Assembly (NCBI RefSeq): GCF_040869045.1
Contig: NC_090319.1
Coordinates: forward strand, 378,711,601-378,775,600
Source of the DNA: Eurosta solidaginis
Taxonomy: Eukaryota; Arthropoda; Insecta; Diptera; Tephritidae
DNA length: 64,000 bases
Reading direction: 5' to 3'
This document shows, piece by piece, positions 46,725 to 57,283 of the stretch. A program made the position numbers and the translations under genes. Every line of letters starts with the position of its first letter. Position 1 is the first letter of the stretch. The notes under the pieces were generated by a model, which saw only the letters and a list, made by a program, of their open reading frames with translations, was not told the DNA's origin and did not search any database.

Positions 46725-47850
46725 TTAGTACCTCTTCTTTTCGCTTCGCTTTTTACTCCATATCACATAGGGACTAAGAGTAACACCAACTAAATGGAAG
46801 AGTCTCTGCCTAGCCAGAGTCACGCATTCGCAGATAATGTGAACCGGCGTTTCATACTCCAGCTTACAGAAACGACAAATTTGGGTATCGGATAGATTTA
46901 ACTTACTTAGTTGATATCGTAGACCACAGTGTCCCGTGAGGGTTCTGAGGTCCTCCCTACTTAGATTAATGAGTTTGGCTGATACTTTCGTTGTCGGAAA
47001 TATAAACAGTTTGGCACATATTTGCCCTGGGCAGTCAATCGAGTGACGTCTGAATTGTTTAGTTTCCCAGTTACTTATAGTTTCCCTGGTGTGTGCTTTT
47101 GTAAGTCCACAAAAGGGCTCTGAACCATAGAATGCAGATATAGCACCCTGCTTTGCTAGGTAACCCGCATGTTCATTACATTCATGCCACTGATGTCCGA
47201 CAACCCATCCTAACAAAACCTTGTTTTTGGCTCCCAGGCCATTAAGGATTTCAGTGCAGTCATACACTAGCTTAGATGTAACTGTGTAGGATTGCAAGGC
47301 ACGCAGGGCCTCCTGGATGTCCGATATAATGTAGATATTCTTCGATGTTGAGCCTCTCCGCCGAAATTCTCTACCACAGACTTCTATAGCGTGGACTTCT
47401 GCCTGAAATATGGTTGGGGGTAGCATCTCATTGCTATCGATTTCTTGAAGTTCGGCCCATAGATGACATCTCCCATTCTTCCGTCATCGAATTTCGATCC
47501 ATCCGTGAACCAGACCTCTGGGTGAGGGTCATTATAGGGATTCCCTGTTTTCCAGTGGATCCTGTCCACAATGGACACTCCAAAGTTCCATGAGATTCTG
47601 AGCTTAGGGTACATTACTACACGCAGTTCTATGAATTCTTCCTATGAATTCTTCTTGTGGTAAAAACTTTTCGTTACTAAAGATGGGAATAAACGTTCTA
47701 CAGAGACCTGTTACCCTTGCTATTATTCTGTTTAATTTAATTGCCCCTCCTTTAAATTGCAACGCTATCGGTAGATTTAGAAAGAATTTAAATAGTCGAG
47801 TTACTACTCGCACGTACTTTACGTAAGTTAGAGTTGTATTGTTAAACATT
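46725..47850 (-). pseudogene. LINE 3' part: RNase H and C-terminal region
   Basis: Minus strand. 47849-47604 is the end of the reverse transcriptase/connection. 47614-47384 is the RNase H start (EVWFTDGSKFDDGRMG). 47426-46725 continues it: FQAEVHAIEVC, IISDIQEALRALQSY, LGWVVGHQWHECNEHAGYLA, then the C-terminal zinc-finger-like CRFCKLEYETPVHIICEC. It is only moderately broken. Its 3' end abuts the 5' half of the LINE at 45147-46545, and both are on the minus strand. Confidence 0.9.
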
Positions 47851-48003
47851 TATCTTAGTTTTCCCTCTGGCCTTTTTTTGCAACTATGTAACAACAAATC
47901 GCATCCTAAGTCTAGGCATTCGTACAAATTGTAACACATCACAAGAATGTCTTTATATATGTGAATCCATAAACTTTTAGCCAGCAGAAATTATTCACTT
48001 ACG
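47851..48003. other. Unassigned DNA between LINE piece and candidate exon
   Basis: Short AT-rich stretch, nothing recognised. Confidence 0.4.
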
Positions 48004-48115
48004 TAATGAAACATGAGTTGTTGCCTTTACATCTATTTCGCCCGGGGTCAGGGTAGTCGACGGGACATTCACATACAAAAACTTTGGGAATGCAAAGTTT
48101 TGTACTTTGCAAGAA
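48004..48115 (-). other. Possible cysteine-rich (EGF-like?) exon
   Basis: The minus strand reads KLCIPKVFVCECPVDYPDPG then RNRCKGNNSCFI, and ends at a good donor (TTAC|GTAAGT at 48003/48002). Possible acceptors CAAAG or CCCAAAG lie just upstream. The cysteine spacing and CECP sequence recall EGF-like modules of receptor proteins, but no family is recognised. In this frame the donor is phase 2, which does not fit the phase-1 start of the beat exon at 41554, so it is not simply the preceding beat exon. It may be chance or another gene. Confidence 0.25.
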
Positions 48116-49050
48116 CAAAAGTTCAATTAACTTAAGAATGTTGCCTGTGATATTTCGCAGTGGGCAGTAATCGACATGACCTTCAGTGAGATGTCTGAAC
48201 TGCGATATCTGAAGAATTCGAATTGTGCACCTCAAAGCTTTTGACAAACGCAATTTATCTTTTTTCATTCACACGGCATAACAAGACATTGTAAGTGTGC
48301 GGGGATTTTGAAGACATATTTGAATAACTAAAATGCACAAGGTGAGACGTATTTTGCCTTATCTGTTTGTAAAAAATAATTAAAATAAAAGAATTTGGGT
48401 ATAGAAAGTAGTGAGGTAAGTACATATGTATGTTTGGAGATTGGAAAAAAATTCGCATCGCCATTGAATTAACTGAGGCGATGCTTTAATTCAAAAACTG
48501 AGGCTTGATTTAATCATTCCATGTTGGTGTTGTTGGTGTAGTCATAAAACACTCCCCGAAGATATGACGGCTGAAATACGAATGAACTTTCCGGGATCAA
48601 GCACATGCTCTTACGACTATTGATTTGAGAATTCAATACAATTGTAAACCTTACGTACCCTAGTCTATTATCTCCTGGAGAGTAGAACTCGGCTTAGAAG
48701 ACATTACAACATCCAGAAAGCTGTTTAGAAAGGCTGACCGGCAGATAATTGGAACAAACGTCAGCCACAGTTCAAATAGTCCATTTTCGAGCCCTCAGAC
48801 TACTCCCTGTATTATAAATTTTCACTACTTCAAGCTTAATATTTGATAACAAAGATGAAGAAATCCGAGAGAGATGCTAGGCAAATTTTGATAAAATTCA
48901 GTCTTATTTTTTCAGGCCTTACAATAATTTTGCGAGCTCTGTTTCCGTTTTCCACACGTCGCAACATCTCAGCTTAAAATTGAGACTGTGAAAAAATCAG
49001 ATCAGATGAATATTTTTCTTAACTGCCGAGATTATCAACAACTTTTGGTA
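48116..49050. other. Unassigned; fragment of hairpin-bearing interspersed repeat
   Basis: 48525-48625 has the start of the 18771-type repeat (GTTGTTGGTGTAGTC, then ACACTCCCCGAAG). The rest is not recognised. Confidence 0.4.
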
Positions 49051-49176
49051 TTACGGCCAGGTCACTCCAAACATAACCAAGGCGCCTAAGACGACTGTCA
49101 TCATGATACCGACCAGTTTTTTTTGCTTTGAGGACGATTTCGGGGGCTGTTCTATCTTCACCTGCTTTGCTGCCAT
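49051..49176 (-). CDS. Candidate small membrane peptide, 41 residues
   Basis: The frame starts at ATG 49176 and ends TAA at 49051. The N-terminal half is basic and hydrophilic (MAAKQVKIEQPPKSSSKQKK). It is followed by one hydrophobic segment, LVGIMMTVVLGALVMFGV, long enough to span a membrane, and a short TWP tail. The frame continues upstream without a stop to about 49242, but the ATG is the natural start. Composition and basic-then-hydrophobic layout look like a real type II or tail-anchored micropeptide. I do not recognise the family. It is intronless in the visible frame and could be a host gene, a retrocopy or chance. Confidence 0.35.
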   Translation of the reverse strand: MAAKQVKIEQPPKSSSKQKKLVGIMMTVVLGALVMFGVTWP

Positions 49177-49704
49177 CAGATATGATGACCAGAACTCTCG
49201 TTTTAAATCAGACCGCATATACGAGTATAAACAAATCAACAAATAACCGGAGTGGTAAAATCAAATAAAAGCTTTATTTTCTGGCTCTTAAAGTTATCTT
49301 TTGAATATTTTGAAGAGACATATTGAAAACGTATACGTGATCCCTATAAGGCAATAAAGCTTTCTCTATTGAGCACTTAACAGTGAAATTTAGGAAGAAA
49401 ATATTTTAAGGCTAAAAGTTCAAACATACACAGGGAATGAAATTTACATACCTACATATATTTTCTTTTCTAAATATTGTCATCCTAAAGTTAACTTTTG
49501 GTTAAAGAACCCAACAGCCATTGCCACCTCACTAAATGCGACAGTAAATTCTACTGACCGTTCGTAGTGTAAGGCATAGAAAACTTAAAATCAGAAAGTT
49601 AAGCTTTCATAGTTATTTACACCAGCAAACAACAAAATAGCAGAGGCAAATTTTATCGAATTTCGTTAATTAAATTTTTCTGTTTCTATATTCAATATTT
49701 AAAA
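49177..49704. other. Unassigned; one dispersed 35-bp motif
   Basis: The motif copy is at 49622-49657 (CCAGCAAACAACAAAATAGC). Nothing else. Confidence 0.4.
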
Positions 49705-49760
49705 GTTAGGTTAGGTTGAACTGGCCGGTCTGTAAAGACCTCACATAGACTGAATGTATC
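49705..49760 (-). repeat. LINE family L, 3' tail only
   Basis: GTTAGGTTAGGTTGAACTGG followed by the conserved CCTCACATAGACTGAATGT: an extreme 5' truncation leaving about 50 bp. Confidence 0.8.
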
Positions 49761-49810
49761 CTGTATTCTTGAGCCGATCCAAAATATTTACAAAAATTTG
49801 TGTCCCCATT

Positions 49811-50481
49811 TTTATACCTTTCATGAACATGAAATGGTATATTAACTTTGGTCCGATGTTTGTAACGTTGAGAAATATAGAAGATAGACTCACCATTAAG
49901 TATACCGAATTGATCAGGGCGACGAACTGAGTTGATATAGCCATGTCCGTCTGTCCGTCCGTCCGTCGGTCTGTCTATCCGTCTGTCTGTTTGAGCGCAA
50001 ACTAGACCCTCATATTTTGAGATATCTAAATGAAATTTGGCACAAGGATGTATTTTTGTATTATATTAGACATTTGTCGGATCCGGTAGGATCGGACCAC
50101 TATAAAATATATCTCCCATACAACCGATCGTTCAGATAAGACGATTTTGGTCATTCCTGCCGCAAATTAGAAAGTATAAACGTGAAACTCGGTGATATAT
50201 ATTCTAATAAATCATTGAAGATATCCTGAAAAATTCACTTTGATCGGAGCTATATATAGTTATATCCCATACAACCGATCGTTCAGATAAGGGGGTTTTT
50301 TACCATTTTTTATTTTATATTTATCTTAAAAATCCTTTAGGTATGTACATCTGTTCACTATATATTTCTTAAGTTATACATACGATTATTTGGAGATAAC
50401 GAACGGGATAAGATTATTGTTCAGCCCCATTCATGAAAGTTATGAAGTCTTCCGCACAGCCGAAGGCAGACCCGCCGTACT
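49811..50481 (-). repeat. Family B repeat, copy 1 (0.67 kb)
   Basis: On the minus strand it starts CAAGTACGGCGGGTCTG (50481), passes TTTCATGAATGGGGCTGAAC and several CGATCGGTTGTATGGGA repeats, then GGACGGACGGACAGACGGAC and ACATGGCTATATCAACTCAG, and ends GTTCATGAAAGGTATAAAAA (49811). No coding frame. It is related to 59568-60497 and 34105-34420. Confidence 0.9.
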
Positions 50482-51089
50482 TGTTTTTTTTTTTTTTTAA
50501 AAATATGTCAGAAAAACAAGACAAATCAAATTGCGAAACCGTTTTCGAAAAATTTAAAAAATTCATGAAATTTTTTCAAATCTTCCATGTAGATCCCATA
50601 TTTTATGGAGGAAAATCTAAAACATCCACCGAAAAAGAAATCGATACGAAATTGGAGAGTCCTTTTACTTGTTCTTTGTACTAAAAAAAATAAAAAGATG
50701 ATAAAAAAATTTTAAGGACTACATTTATATAAATGGACCAAAAAGTAGAAGGTAATTTTTCCTTTAATACAGACATAGTCTTGTTGAATTTTGACTAAAA
50801 AACTTTAACAAAGCTCTTGTAAAAGACTTTTGGGATTTAAAACTATAAAGGTGGTTGATTTCTTACGCATACTTCGTTCGGATACCAGTTCAATACTGAT
50901 TCATCATTCGTACAGTGATATCATATCCATATTTATTGATGGGACAGAATTAGCAATTGTTATTTAATGTAGTATCAATAGTTGTGTGTGATCGAGCCAT
51001 AAATTTCCCTCCGTGTGGTGAAAGCTGCGAACGCCTGAAAGGACTTGGGCCTTAAAAGCCTTAAGGTCCAACTCCATGCGCGTCGTTTC
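50482..51089. other. Unassigned; weak relative of the 39654 foldback element
   Basis: 50730-50830 shows ATTTATATAAATGGACC and later sequence resembling one arm of 39654-40021. The remainder is unrecognised. Confidence 0.4.
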
Positions 51090-51800
51090 AAATTTTCAGG
51101 CGTATGCGACTTTTAACACTATTTTTAGCTGTGTAGATTGAATAGCTAACAAACGAGGTGGAATTCTAGAATGCCTGCAACGCCCACGGGGCTATCCATG
51201 GCGTTCTGGCTTAACTCAATAAGCATAACAATTTTGTGCCGGCAGATTTTAGAAAATTTTAAAGCCTAGTAAAAACAAAATTTGTTTAGGGAATTACCTA
51301 TAGGCTGTGGTGCATCACCACCACTAATAGTTCATTCACCAGAACCCGTGATTCACCACTTGTTGGGTCAGTGCTCCCAAAAATTCACCAAAGAAAATCA
51401 AAGTATAAGAAGCTTCATGATAAAGAAAAGTGGGTTAAGCGACTGATAGATGAACGAAAGTCCGAAATTAACTGCCTTGATCGGAATTAACTTGAAGATA
51501 ATCCCTATAGTTAAATCCCAAGATTTAGGAGAATTAGTGGAATTTTCGCTGACAACACTGGCGAAAACAACAGAATTCCACCTCGCATCATAACAAGAGA
51601 ATTCCACCTCGTTTGTCAGCTACTTAATTAGCACAGCTGAAAATCGTGGTGAAAGTCGCATACGTCTGAAAGTCTAAAAGAATCGTGGTGAAATTCGCGT
51701 ACGCTTAAAAGTATGCAAGGACGTGCATTGAGTTGGGTCCTCAACGAGGTGGAATTCTATAATGCCTGCAACACTCAGGAGGCTAGCCATGAAGGTATGG
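51090..51800. repeat. Inverted-repeat element around GAGGTGGAATTCTAGAATG
   Basis: Left arm 51090-51173 pairs with 51577-51680 (shared AAACGAGGTGGAATTCT, AGCTGTG and CGTATGCGACTTT). A further direct copy of ACGAGGTGGAATTCTATAAT with CCTGCAAC follows at about 51746-51792. Four GAGGTGGAATTCT copies occur in all, two in each orientation. No protein. Confidence 0.75.
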
Positions 51801-51849
51801 CCTAATCTTCTAAATAGTTCGACTTGTGCTTTACGTAGCTAAAATTTTT

Positions 51850-53120
51850 TGATCAAACATTGCAGGTTTCTAGCTCATCGGGAAGTTACTCGAAAATCGA
51901 TCGCAAGATTCCCCTCGTTCTTAACGGATTTGCAGCTATCTTGACTAGCGCGCCACCTAGCGGAACTTTTTTCTATAAGTTGTAAGGCCTCTAACTAAGT
52001 GCCAAATTTCAAGTCTCTAGGTAACCGGGAAGTTAGTTAAAATGGATTGAAAGATTTCCAAATTAAAATTTGTTTTCTTACTATCTCGATCCAGGTGCCA
52101 CCTAGCGATTTTTTTTTGATCAAATGTTACATTGTCACCGGGTTCTGACCCACGGCCCAAGCTTCAAGTATCTAGCTCACCGGCAAGTTACTCAAAAATC
52201 GATCGCAAGATTCCCATCGTTTTTCAAGGATTTGTAGTTATCTCACTTAGCGCGCCCCCTAGCCGAATTTTGTTTTCTGTAAATTGTATTGTTACCAAGC
52301 CTCGAACTGTGTGCCAAGTTTCAAGTGTCTAGGTTACCGGAAAGTTAGTTTAAAATTAATTGAAAGATTCCCAAATCAAAATTAATTTTCCTAAGATCTC
52401 AATCCATGCGCCACCTAGTGGAATTTTTTTGATAAAATGTTGCATGTCACCGGGTTCTGACTTACGGCTCAAGATTCACATCTCCAGCTCACCGGAAAGT
52501 TATTCAAAAATCGATTGCAAAATTTCCGTCGGTTTTTCAAGGGTTTGTAGTTATCTCACTTAACGCGTCACTTCGTGGAATTTTGTTTTCTGTAAATTGT
52601 ATTGTCACAAAGCCTCGAACTGTGTGCCAAGTTTTAAGTCTCTAGGTTACCGGAAAGTTAGTTAAAAATGGATTGAAAAATTCCCAAATCAAAACTAATT
52701 TTCTTAATATCTCGATCCATGCGCCACCTAGCGAAATTTTTTTGATTCAACTGTTGCACTTTCAACGGGTTCTGACTCACGACCCAAGTTTCAGATCTCT
52801 AGCTCACCAGGAAGTTACTTAAAAATCGATCGCAAGATTCCCTTGGTTTTTTCAGGGATTTTCGTTTATCTCAATTCGTCTGCCACCTGGCGGCATTTTG
52901 TTTTCCACGAAATGTAGTGCCATCGACTCGCAAACTATGTGCTAAGTTTCAAGTCTCTGGATCATCGAGAAGTTTGTTAAAAGTCGATCGCAAAATTTCC
53001 ATTTAAAAATTATTTTTCTGTATATCTCGATCCGTGCGCGATCTATCGGATTTTTTTCACTTGCATTGTAATGTCCCCCAGATCTGAACTATGTTCTAAG
53101 TATCAAGTGTCCAGCTCAAC
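51850..53120 (-). repeat. Family C tandem array, eight units of about 156 bp
   Basis: GCGCCACCTAGCGG or variants occur at about 51953, 52097, 52252, 52410, 52565, 52721, 52881 and 53037, a spacing of 144-160 bp. Between them, alternating blocks (AGCTCACCGGAAAGTTACTC with AAAAATCGATCGCAAGATTC, then CTAGGTTACCGGAAAGTTAG with ATTGAAAGATTCCC) give a higher-order dimer of about 312 bp. There is no gene. Confidence 0.9.
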
Positions 53121-53814
53121 CGGAAGTTACCGAAAAAGACTTTTCCGTATGTCAAAAATTCGTATGGAAATGAGGGGAAAACATGAAAGGGACTTAATAT
53201 AAAGGTAGTAAAAAGAGAACCCCAATTATAAGGCCGCGAATTGAACTTTGTTTGCATAGGCTTTTCTCAAAATAACGGTAATAACAAAAAAACAGAAAAA
53301 TTACTAAATGAAAAAATTTGATAAAAAATGCCACTGCTATTTTTCTGTTTGCTGCTGTATGTACGCACGATTAAACATGTGTGAGTGTACATATGTGTGC
53401 GTAGGTGTATGAATCTTATGTCATTTGGGCACATCTGTAGTCAAAGTTTTGTCTAGTTTGACGCATGACTGCTTTCACATCATGTGTGAAGTGTGTAAAG
53501 AAGATATATCAAAGCTGACTTATTGAAGTTAAAAAGTCTAATAGTGGGTCGGTATTGGGCATTTTCCAGCTCGTTGTGCTTATTATTCTATTTTTTGTTT
53601 TTTTTGTTCATAAGGATATTTCGTAATGACTTCGTAAATTTGCTAACTTGTTAGCAGAGAGTTATTAAACATAAAATATATAGACTCATGTGATGGATAG
53701 ACAAATGGAAAAATTAAATTTCTTGGAAAAGCAAAAAATTTAATTGGTAGACAATGAGGTTTGGTTTTTTGGACCCATGTTACATTACATGAGTTTATAT
53801 TCTTTTATTATCTG
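53121..53814. other. Unassigned; one dispersed 35-bp motif
   Basis: Motif complement at 53325-53362 (TGCCACTGCTATTTTTCTGT). Otherwise AT-rich. Confidence 0.4.
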
Positions 53815-53910
53815 GATGGTGTGGTGGTAGCGTGCTACGCCTAGCACACACACAAGGTCCTGTGTTCAAGTGTTGGGCAAAGCAACATCGAAAACTTAGA
53901 AACAAGTTTT
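53815..53910 (+). repeat. tRNA-derived SINE head
   Basis: GGTGTGGTGGTAGCGTGC holds an A box and CCTGTGTTCAAGTGTTGG a B-box equivalent, in tRNA-like spacing. They are followed by GGGCAAAGCAACATCGAAAA. I recall this head as common in tephritid sequences; that is memory, not a search. It is not an intact tRNA. Confidence 0.6.
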
Positions 53911-54004
53911 TTTCATAACTTTGTTTTTTTATTCAAAAGAGTAATATAGGAAAACTTTGCTTGTGAGGCTGGCTGTTTAGATATATAGATCCAGTCTAAT
54001 ATGG

Positions 54005-54360
54005 TTTTTGCTGACGTACAAGGAACTAAAAGAACATAAAAAGAGCCTTCAGCAATATTTCACAACGGATGTCGAGTCCACTGTGGCAGAATTCATTAGC
54101 AGATTGTTGTATGGTGGAACGGATTGGCGTGGAGGAATGAACCAAAGAAATGTGAGAAAGGAAATTCCTTTGTTTTTGGTTGTGGCAATGAATTTCCTGC
54201 TTCAGGACCTAGAGGATAAAGGCTGGCAAGTGGTGGATTATGCCGATAATCCGACAATTCTTGTCAGAGGTAAATCCCGAATACAATGAGGGACGTGTTA
54301 CAAAGTTACCTGGGTGTCATGACCTAATGATCCGAAACAAGCTGTCAATCTTGCAAAAAA
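54005..54360 (+). pseudogene. Reverse transcriptase fragment of an R1/LOA-like LINE
   Basis: The plus strand encodes ELKEHKKSLQQYF, then LFLVVAMNFLLQDLEDKGWQ and VVDYADNPTILVRGK. YADN replaces the catalytic YADD and the frame ends soon after at a stop, so it is inactive. Flanks are unrelated to the family L copies. Confidence 0.8.
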
Positions 54361-55054
54361 GTTATTTGGAGATTGATTTGAATAGTTTCAGTGGAAAAAT
54401 TTATGGACATTAATAACTTATGTTAGTATTTTCGTTTTCGCTTACGGTTTGTTTCCATAGTTTTTTTACAATAATTGACTTCCTTTCGAAAAATATATTC
54501 ACTCAGTTTCGCAAACTTTTGCCACTTACGATCTTCAATCTTCTTCAAGTTTCGTCATCTCCTTGCAAACTAAACGTTCATAATTTGTTTTTATATTAGA
54601 AAAGTTGTTTGTTATCCTTCAACTATTTACTTAGCTCTTCTAGCTGTCACTTACTAAACGATTTCTTTATCTTTCTTCCAACTTAAAGATTTTGTCTTAC
54701 TTTTATTCATACATAGACACTTATTTAAGTTATTTAGCAAATTTCGTAGGCTTACTTAATAGAAATTGCTTGTATTGACTCTTTCAAGTGTAAGTATGAG
54801 CAAGTTTTGTTGCTTTTTGAGTATGTACTCACAGAGTATTTGGATATTTTGTGGTAAGAGTTATACACTACAAAAGGATAAATACAGCTTTAATATATAC
54901 AGATTTTGTTGTTAAACTAATCCATACACTTGGTAATGTGCATGTAAATGAAGTTTGTATGTGTTTAACTGAACTTAAGTATTCGTTGTTGTTCTTATGC
55001 GCTTGATTAAGTTTGCGTTTATGCTGTCTTAACCATTGCAGTCAATATTCATAT
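54361..55054. other. Unassigned AT-rich DNA
   Basis: No feature supported. Confidence 0.4.
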
Positions 55055-55564
55055 TGTAACGAATTTAGTGCAATTTCTCCTATTTGCAACCTTCTGCTAA
55101 CGTTCGAATCACTAAACTGCTGAATAAATAAGTCCACTATTCAATAATGCAAAATGGCCTTTATTAATGTACTTCACAATAACACTTCTATTGTTTGCCA
55201 GATAGCATCTTAAATCAAACTGATTGTCGTGCCTCTACTGTTACTGCCTTTTATACTGTCTGGTTTCCTCGTTGCATATTTCTAGGCTTTTCTATTCTAG
55301 TATTTACTAGTTATTTATCAGCTACAACTACGTTTATAGCTCCTCATATGCGCGTGTATACGTGAGTAATACTTGCACAAATTATTGCCTTCTTTTGTGA
55401 TCATCTCAGATAATATATATGCATGTGTTTGTGCGTCTCTTCTCCGCTGCTCGTATGGACATATGGGTAGATATAATGATTGATTAAATGATGTGCATAC
55501 AAGTCACTGCTTAGCATCGGCTTAAAGATGATAGTATACCTTAGTGTTGCTAATATTCGTCACA
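55055..55564 (-). mobile_element. Second solo LTR of the 412-like family, TSD ATAT
   Basis: TGTAACGAATTTAG (55055) to ATTCGTCACA (55564), flanked by ATAT at 55051-55054 and 55565-55568. It shares CAATAATGCAAAATGGCC and other segments with 33506-34056. No internal region. Confidence 0.9.
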
Positions 55565-56464
55565 ATATATTTGCTAAGATATAAGATGTGCGCTGCTTTC
55601 AGATTTGTCTTTTTCAATTGACATTTCTGGGGTGTTAAACTGTCATCCTTCTATATTTCTGTTTTGTATTTGAAAAGTATGTGGTATAGTTTTAGCCCAT
55701 GATAATGAGTTTCAAAATATAACAAGACTAGAACAGTAAATATTGTTAAATAATTTTATGCAATACTTTGAAGCGTTTATTGAAAACTTCTGTTAACTAA
55801 AACTGGCGGGCATTTTAACTTAAATTTTTAAATGAAGCACAAAGCCTTTAAAAAAAGGCTCATTGTTCCCGTCGGTTGGTCGCAAGCTCAACTAGCGAGT
55901 ACGTATGTATTCTGAATATATTCTAGGACTACTTTAAACGAAAAATCGTATATTAGGTTGTAGGCTTTGCTTTGGACCTGCCATGTATAAACCTCTACCA
56001 ATGAAAAGGCCTAGATAAGAGGTGCGGAATTCGGCGCTACTGTATTGATTTAGGTGGGAAACCAAGACCAAGTAACTATGTTACTTCAGGGATATTAATG
56101 TAATTTACCTGCGCCAATGGTGGGTGCGGCCAACTTGGATAAGGAAACCAGATCGCTGTCGACAAAGTTCCGACTACGTCCGAGTATGGCAGAATAAGCT
56201 TACTCAGTATGGTGGTACTACCGAGCACGTTCTGCCAAAGCAAACGTTGAAAGTCTATGAACGGTCTTGTACAGTTTTGGTCCTGGTAGAACTTTATATG
56301 ACCCGGGAACATCCAAAATAAGTGAATCACCACTCACCATATTTTTTTGGATTTACAACAGCTTGAGTTCTCTGAAAAATTTACAAGACTTGACCAAGGG
56401 GCGTAGAACAGCATTCAAAACCGAGAGATCATCAAATAAGGGCATTTTTATTAGTATTTTTTAA
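55565..56464. other. Unassigned; possible transposon debris
   Basis: From 55960 to 56340 the composition is less AT-rich and both strands have 65-85 codon frames, but I recognise no domain. Confidence 0.35.
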
Positions 56465-56715
56465 TGACATATCGATAAAATTTCGATGAGCACTCAGCAA
56501 GATTTCGATAATAAATCGACAACTTATCGATAAATATCGATAACTTAACAATAAATAATTGATTACTTATCCATAATAATGGTTATCGATAGCAAGTTTA
56601 TAACACTTCGATAAAAAATCGAACTAGTCAAAAACACAACGAAAACAAACCGATAATGCGTCGATAAGAAATTGATTATATTCCAATATCTTGTCGATGA
56701 CAAACCGATAACCCA
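56465..56715. repeat. Family D CGATAA-rich array
   Basis: AACTTATCGATAAATATCGA, TCGATAATAAATCGA and variants recur through the segment. Confidence 0.8.
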
Positions 56716-56970
56716 TAAATAAAAATAAAAAATTTACAACATGAAATTCTGTAGTGGTTCGGGCTTTGGTTTTGACTTCTAATCTTAACTTTTCTCTTAT
56801 CGGCTTTTATTTTTCCTTTTCGTTCAGTTCTTTTCATTGCCTTGCCTTTTATTGCTTACTTTCTAAAGTGAAGAAAACATTCCCAAAATAAAAGATCTCT
56901 TTAAATTGAGGAAATTTTGCTTTTAAATAGTAATTCAAATTTTATTCGAGATTTCGGTACTTGACAGTTT
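56716..56970. other. Unassigned
   Basis: Pyrimidine-rich, no feature seen. Confidence 0.4.
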
Positions 56971-57283
56971 AGGTTAGGTTGAACTGGCCGGTCGATAAAG
57001 GCCTCACATAGACTGAATGTGTCTATAGTGTTACTAGAATTTGTTTGAAGACCAAACGGAAAAACCCCAACTTTGCCGCCTCTAATTGTATTGACCTGGC
57101 GAGCGCAGGACAAGAACACAGAGCATGCTCAACCGTTTCTTCCTGCAGCTCGCACTTCCCGCACTTGCTGTTACTGACGAGGCCTAACTTATAGGCATGT
57201 GACGCCATAAGGCAATGCCCAGTTAGTACGCCCATCGTGAGTCTTGAGTCTTCTCTCTTCATAAATATGAGCTACTTTGTTGG
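56971..57283 (-). pseudogene. 5'-truncated LINE (family L), C-terminal domain and 3' tail
   Basis: The minus strand encodes MKREDSRLTMGVLTGHCLM, ASHAYKLGLVSNSKCGKC and ELQEETVEHALCSCPALA, the zinc-finger-like C terminus shared with 15511-16320. It is followed by the 3' tail ending AGGTTAGGTT (56971-56980 on plus). The LINE match stops abruptly at about 57283. Confidence 0.9.

Noticed and set aside
56076..56333. 85-codon minus-strand frame with tryptophan-rich sequence
   Set aside because: No recognised domain, start context or splice sites; probably old element debris.
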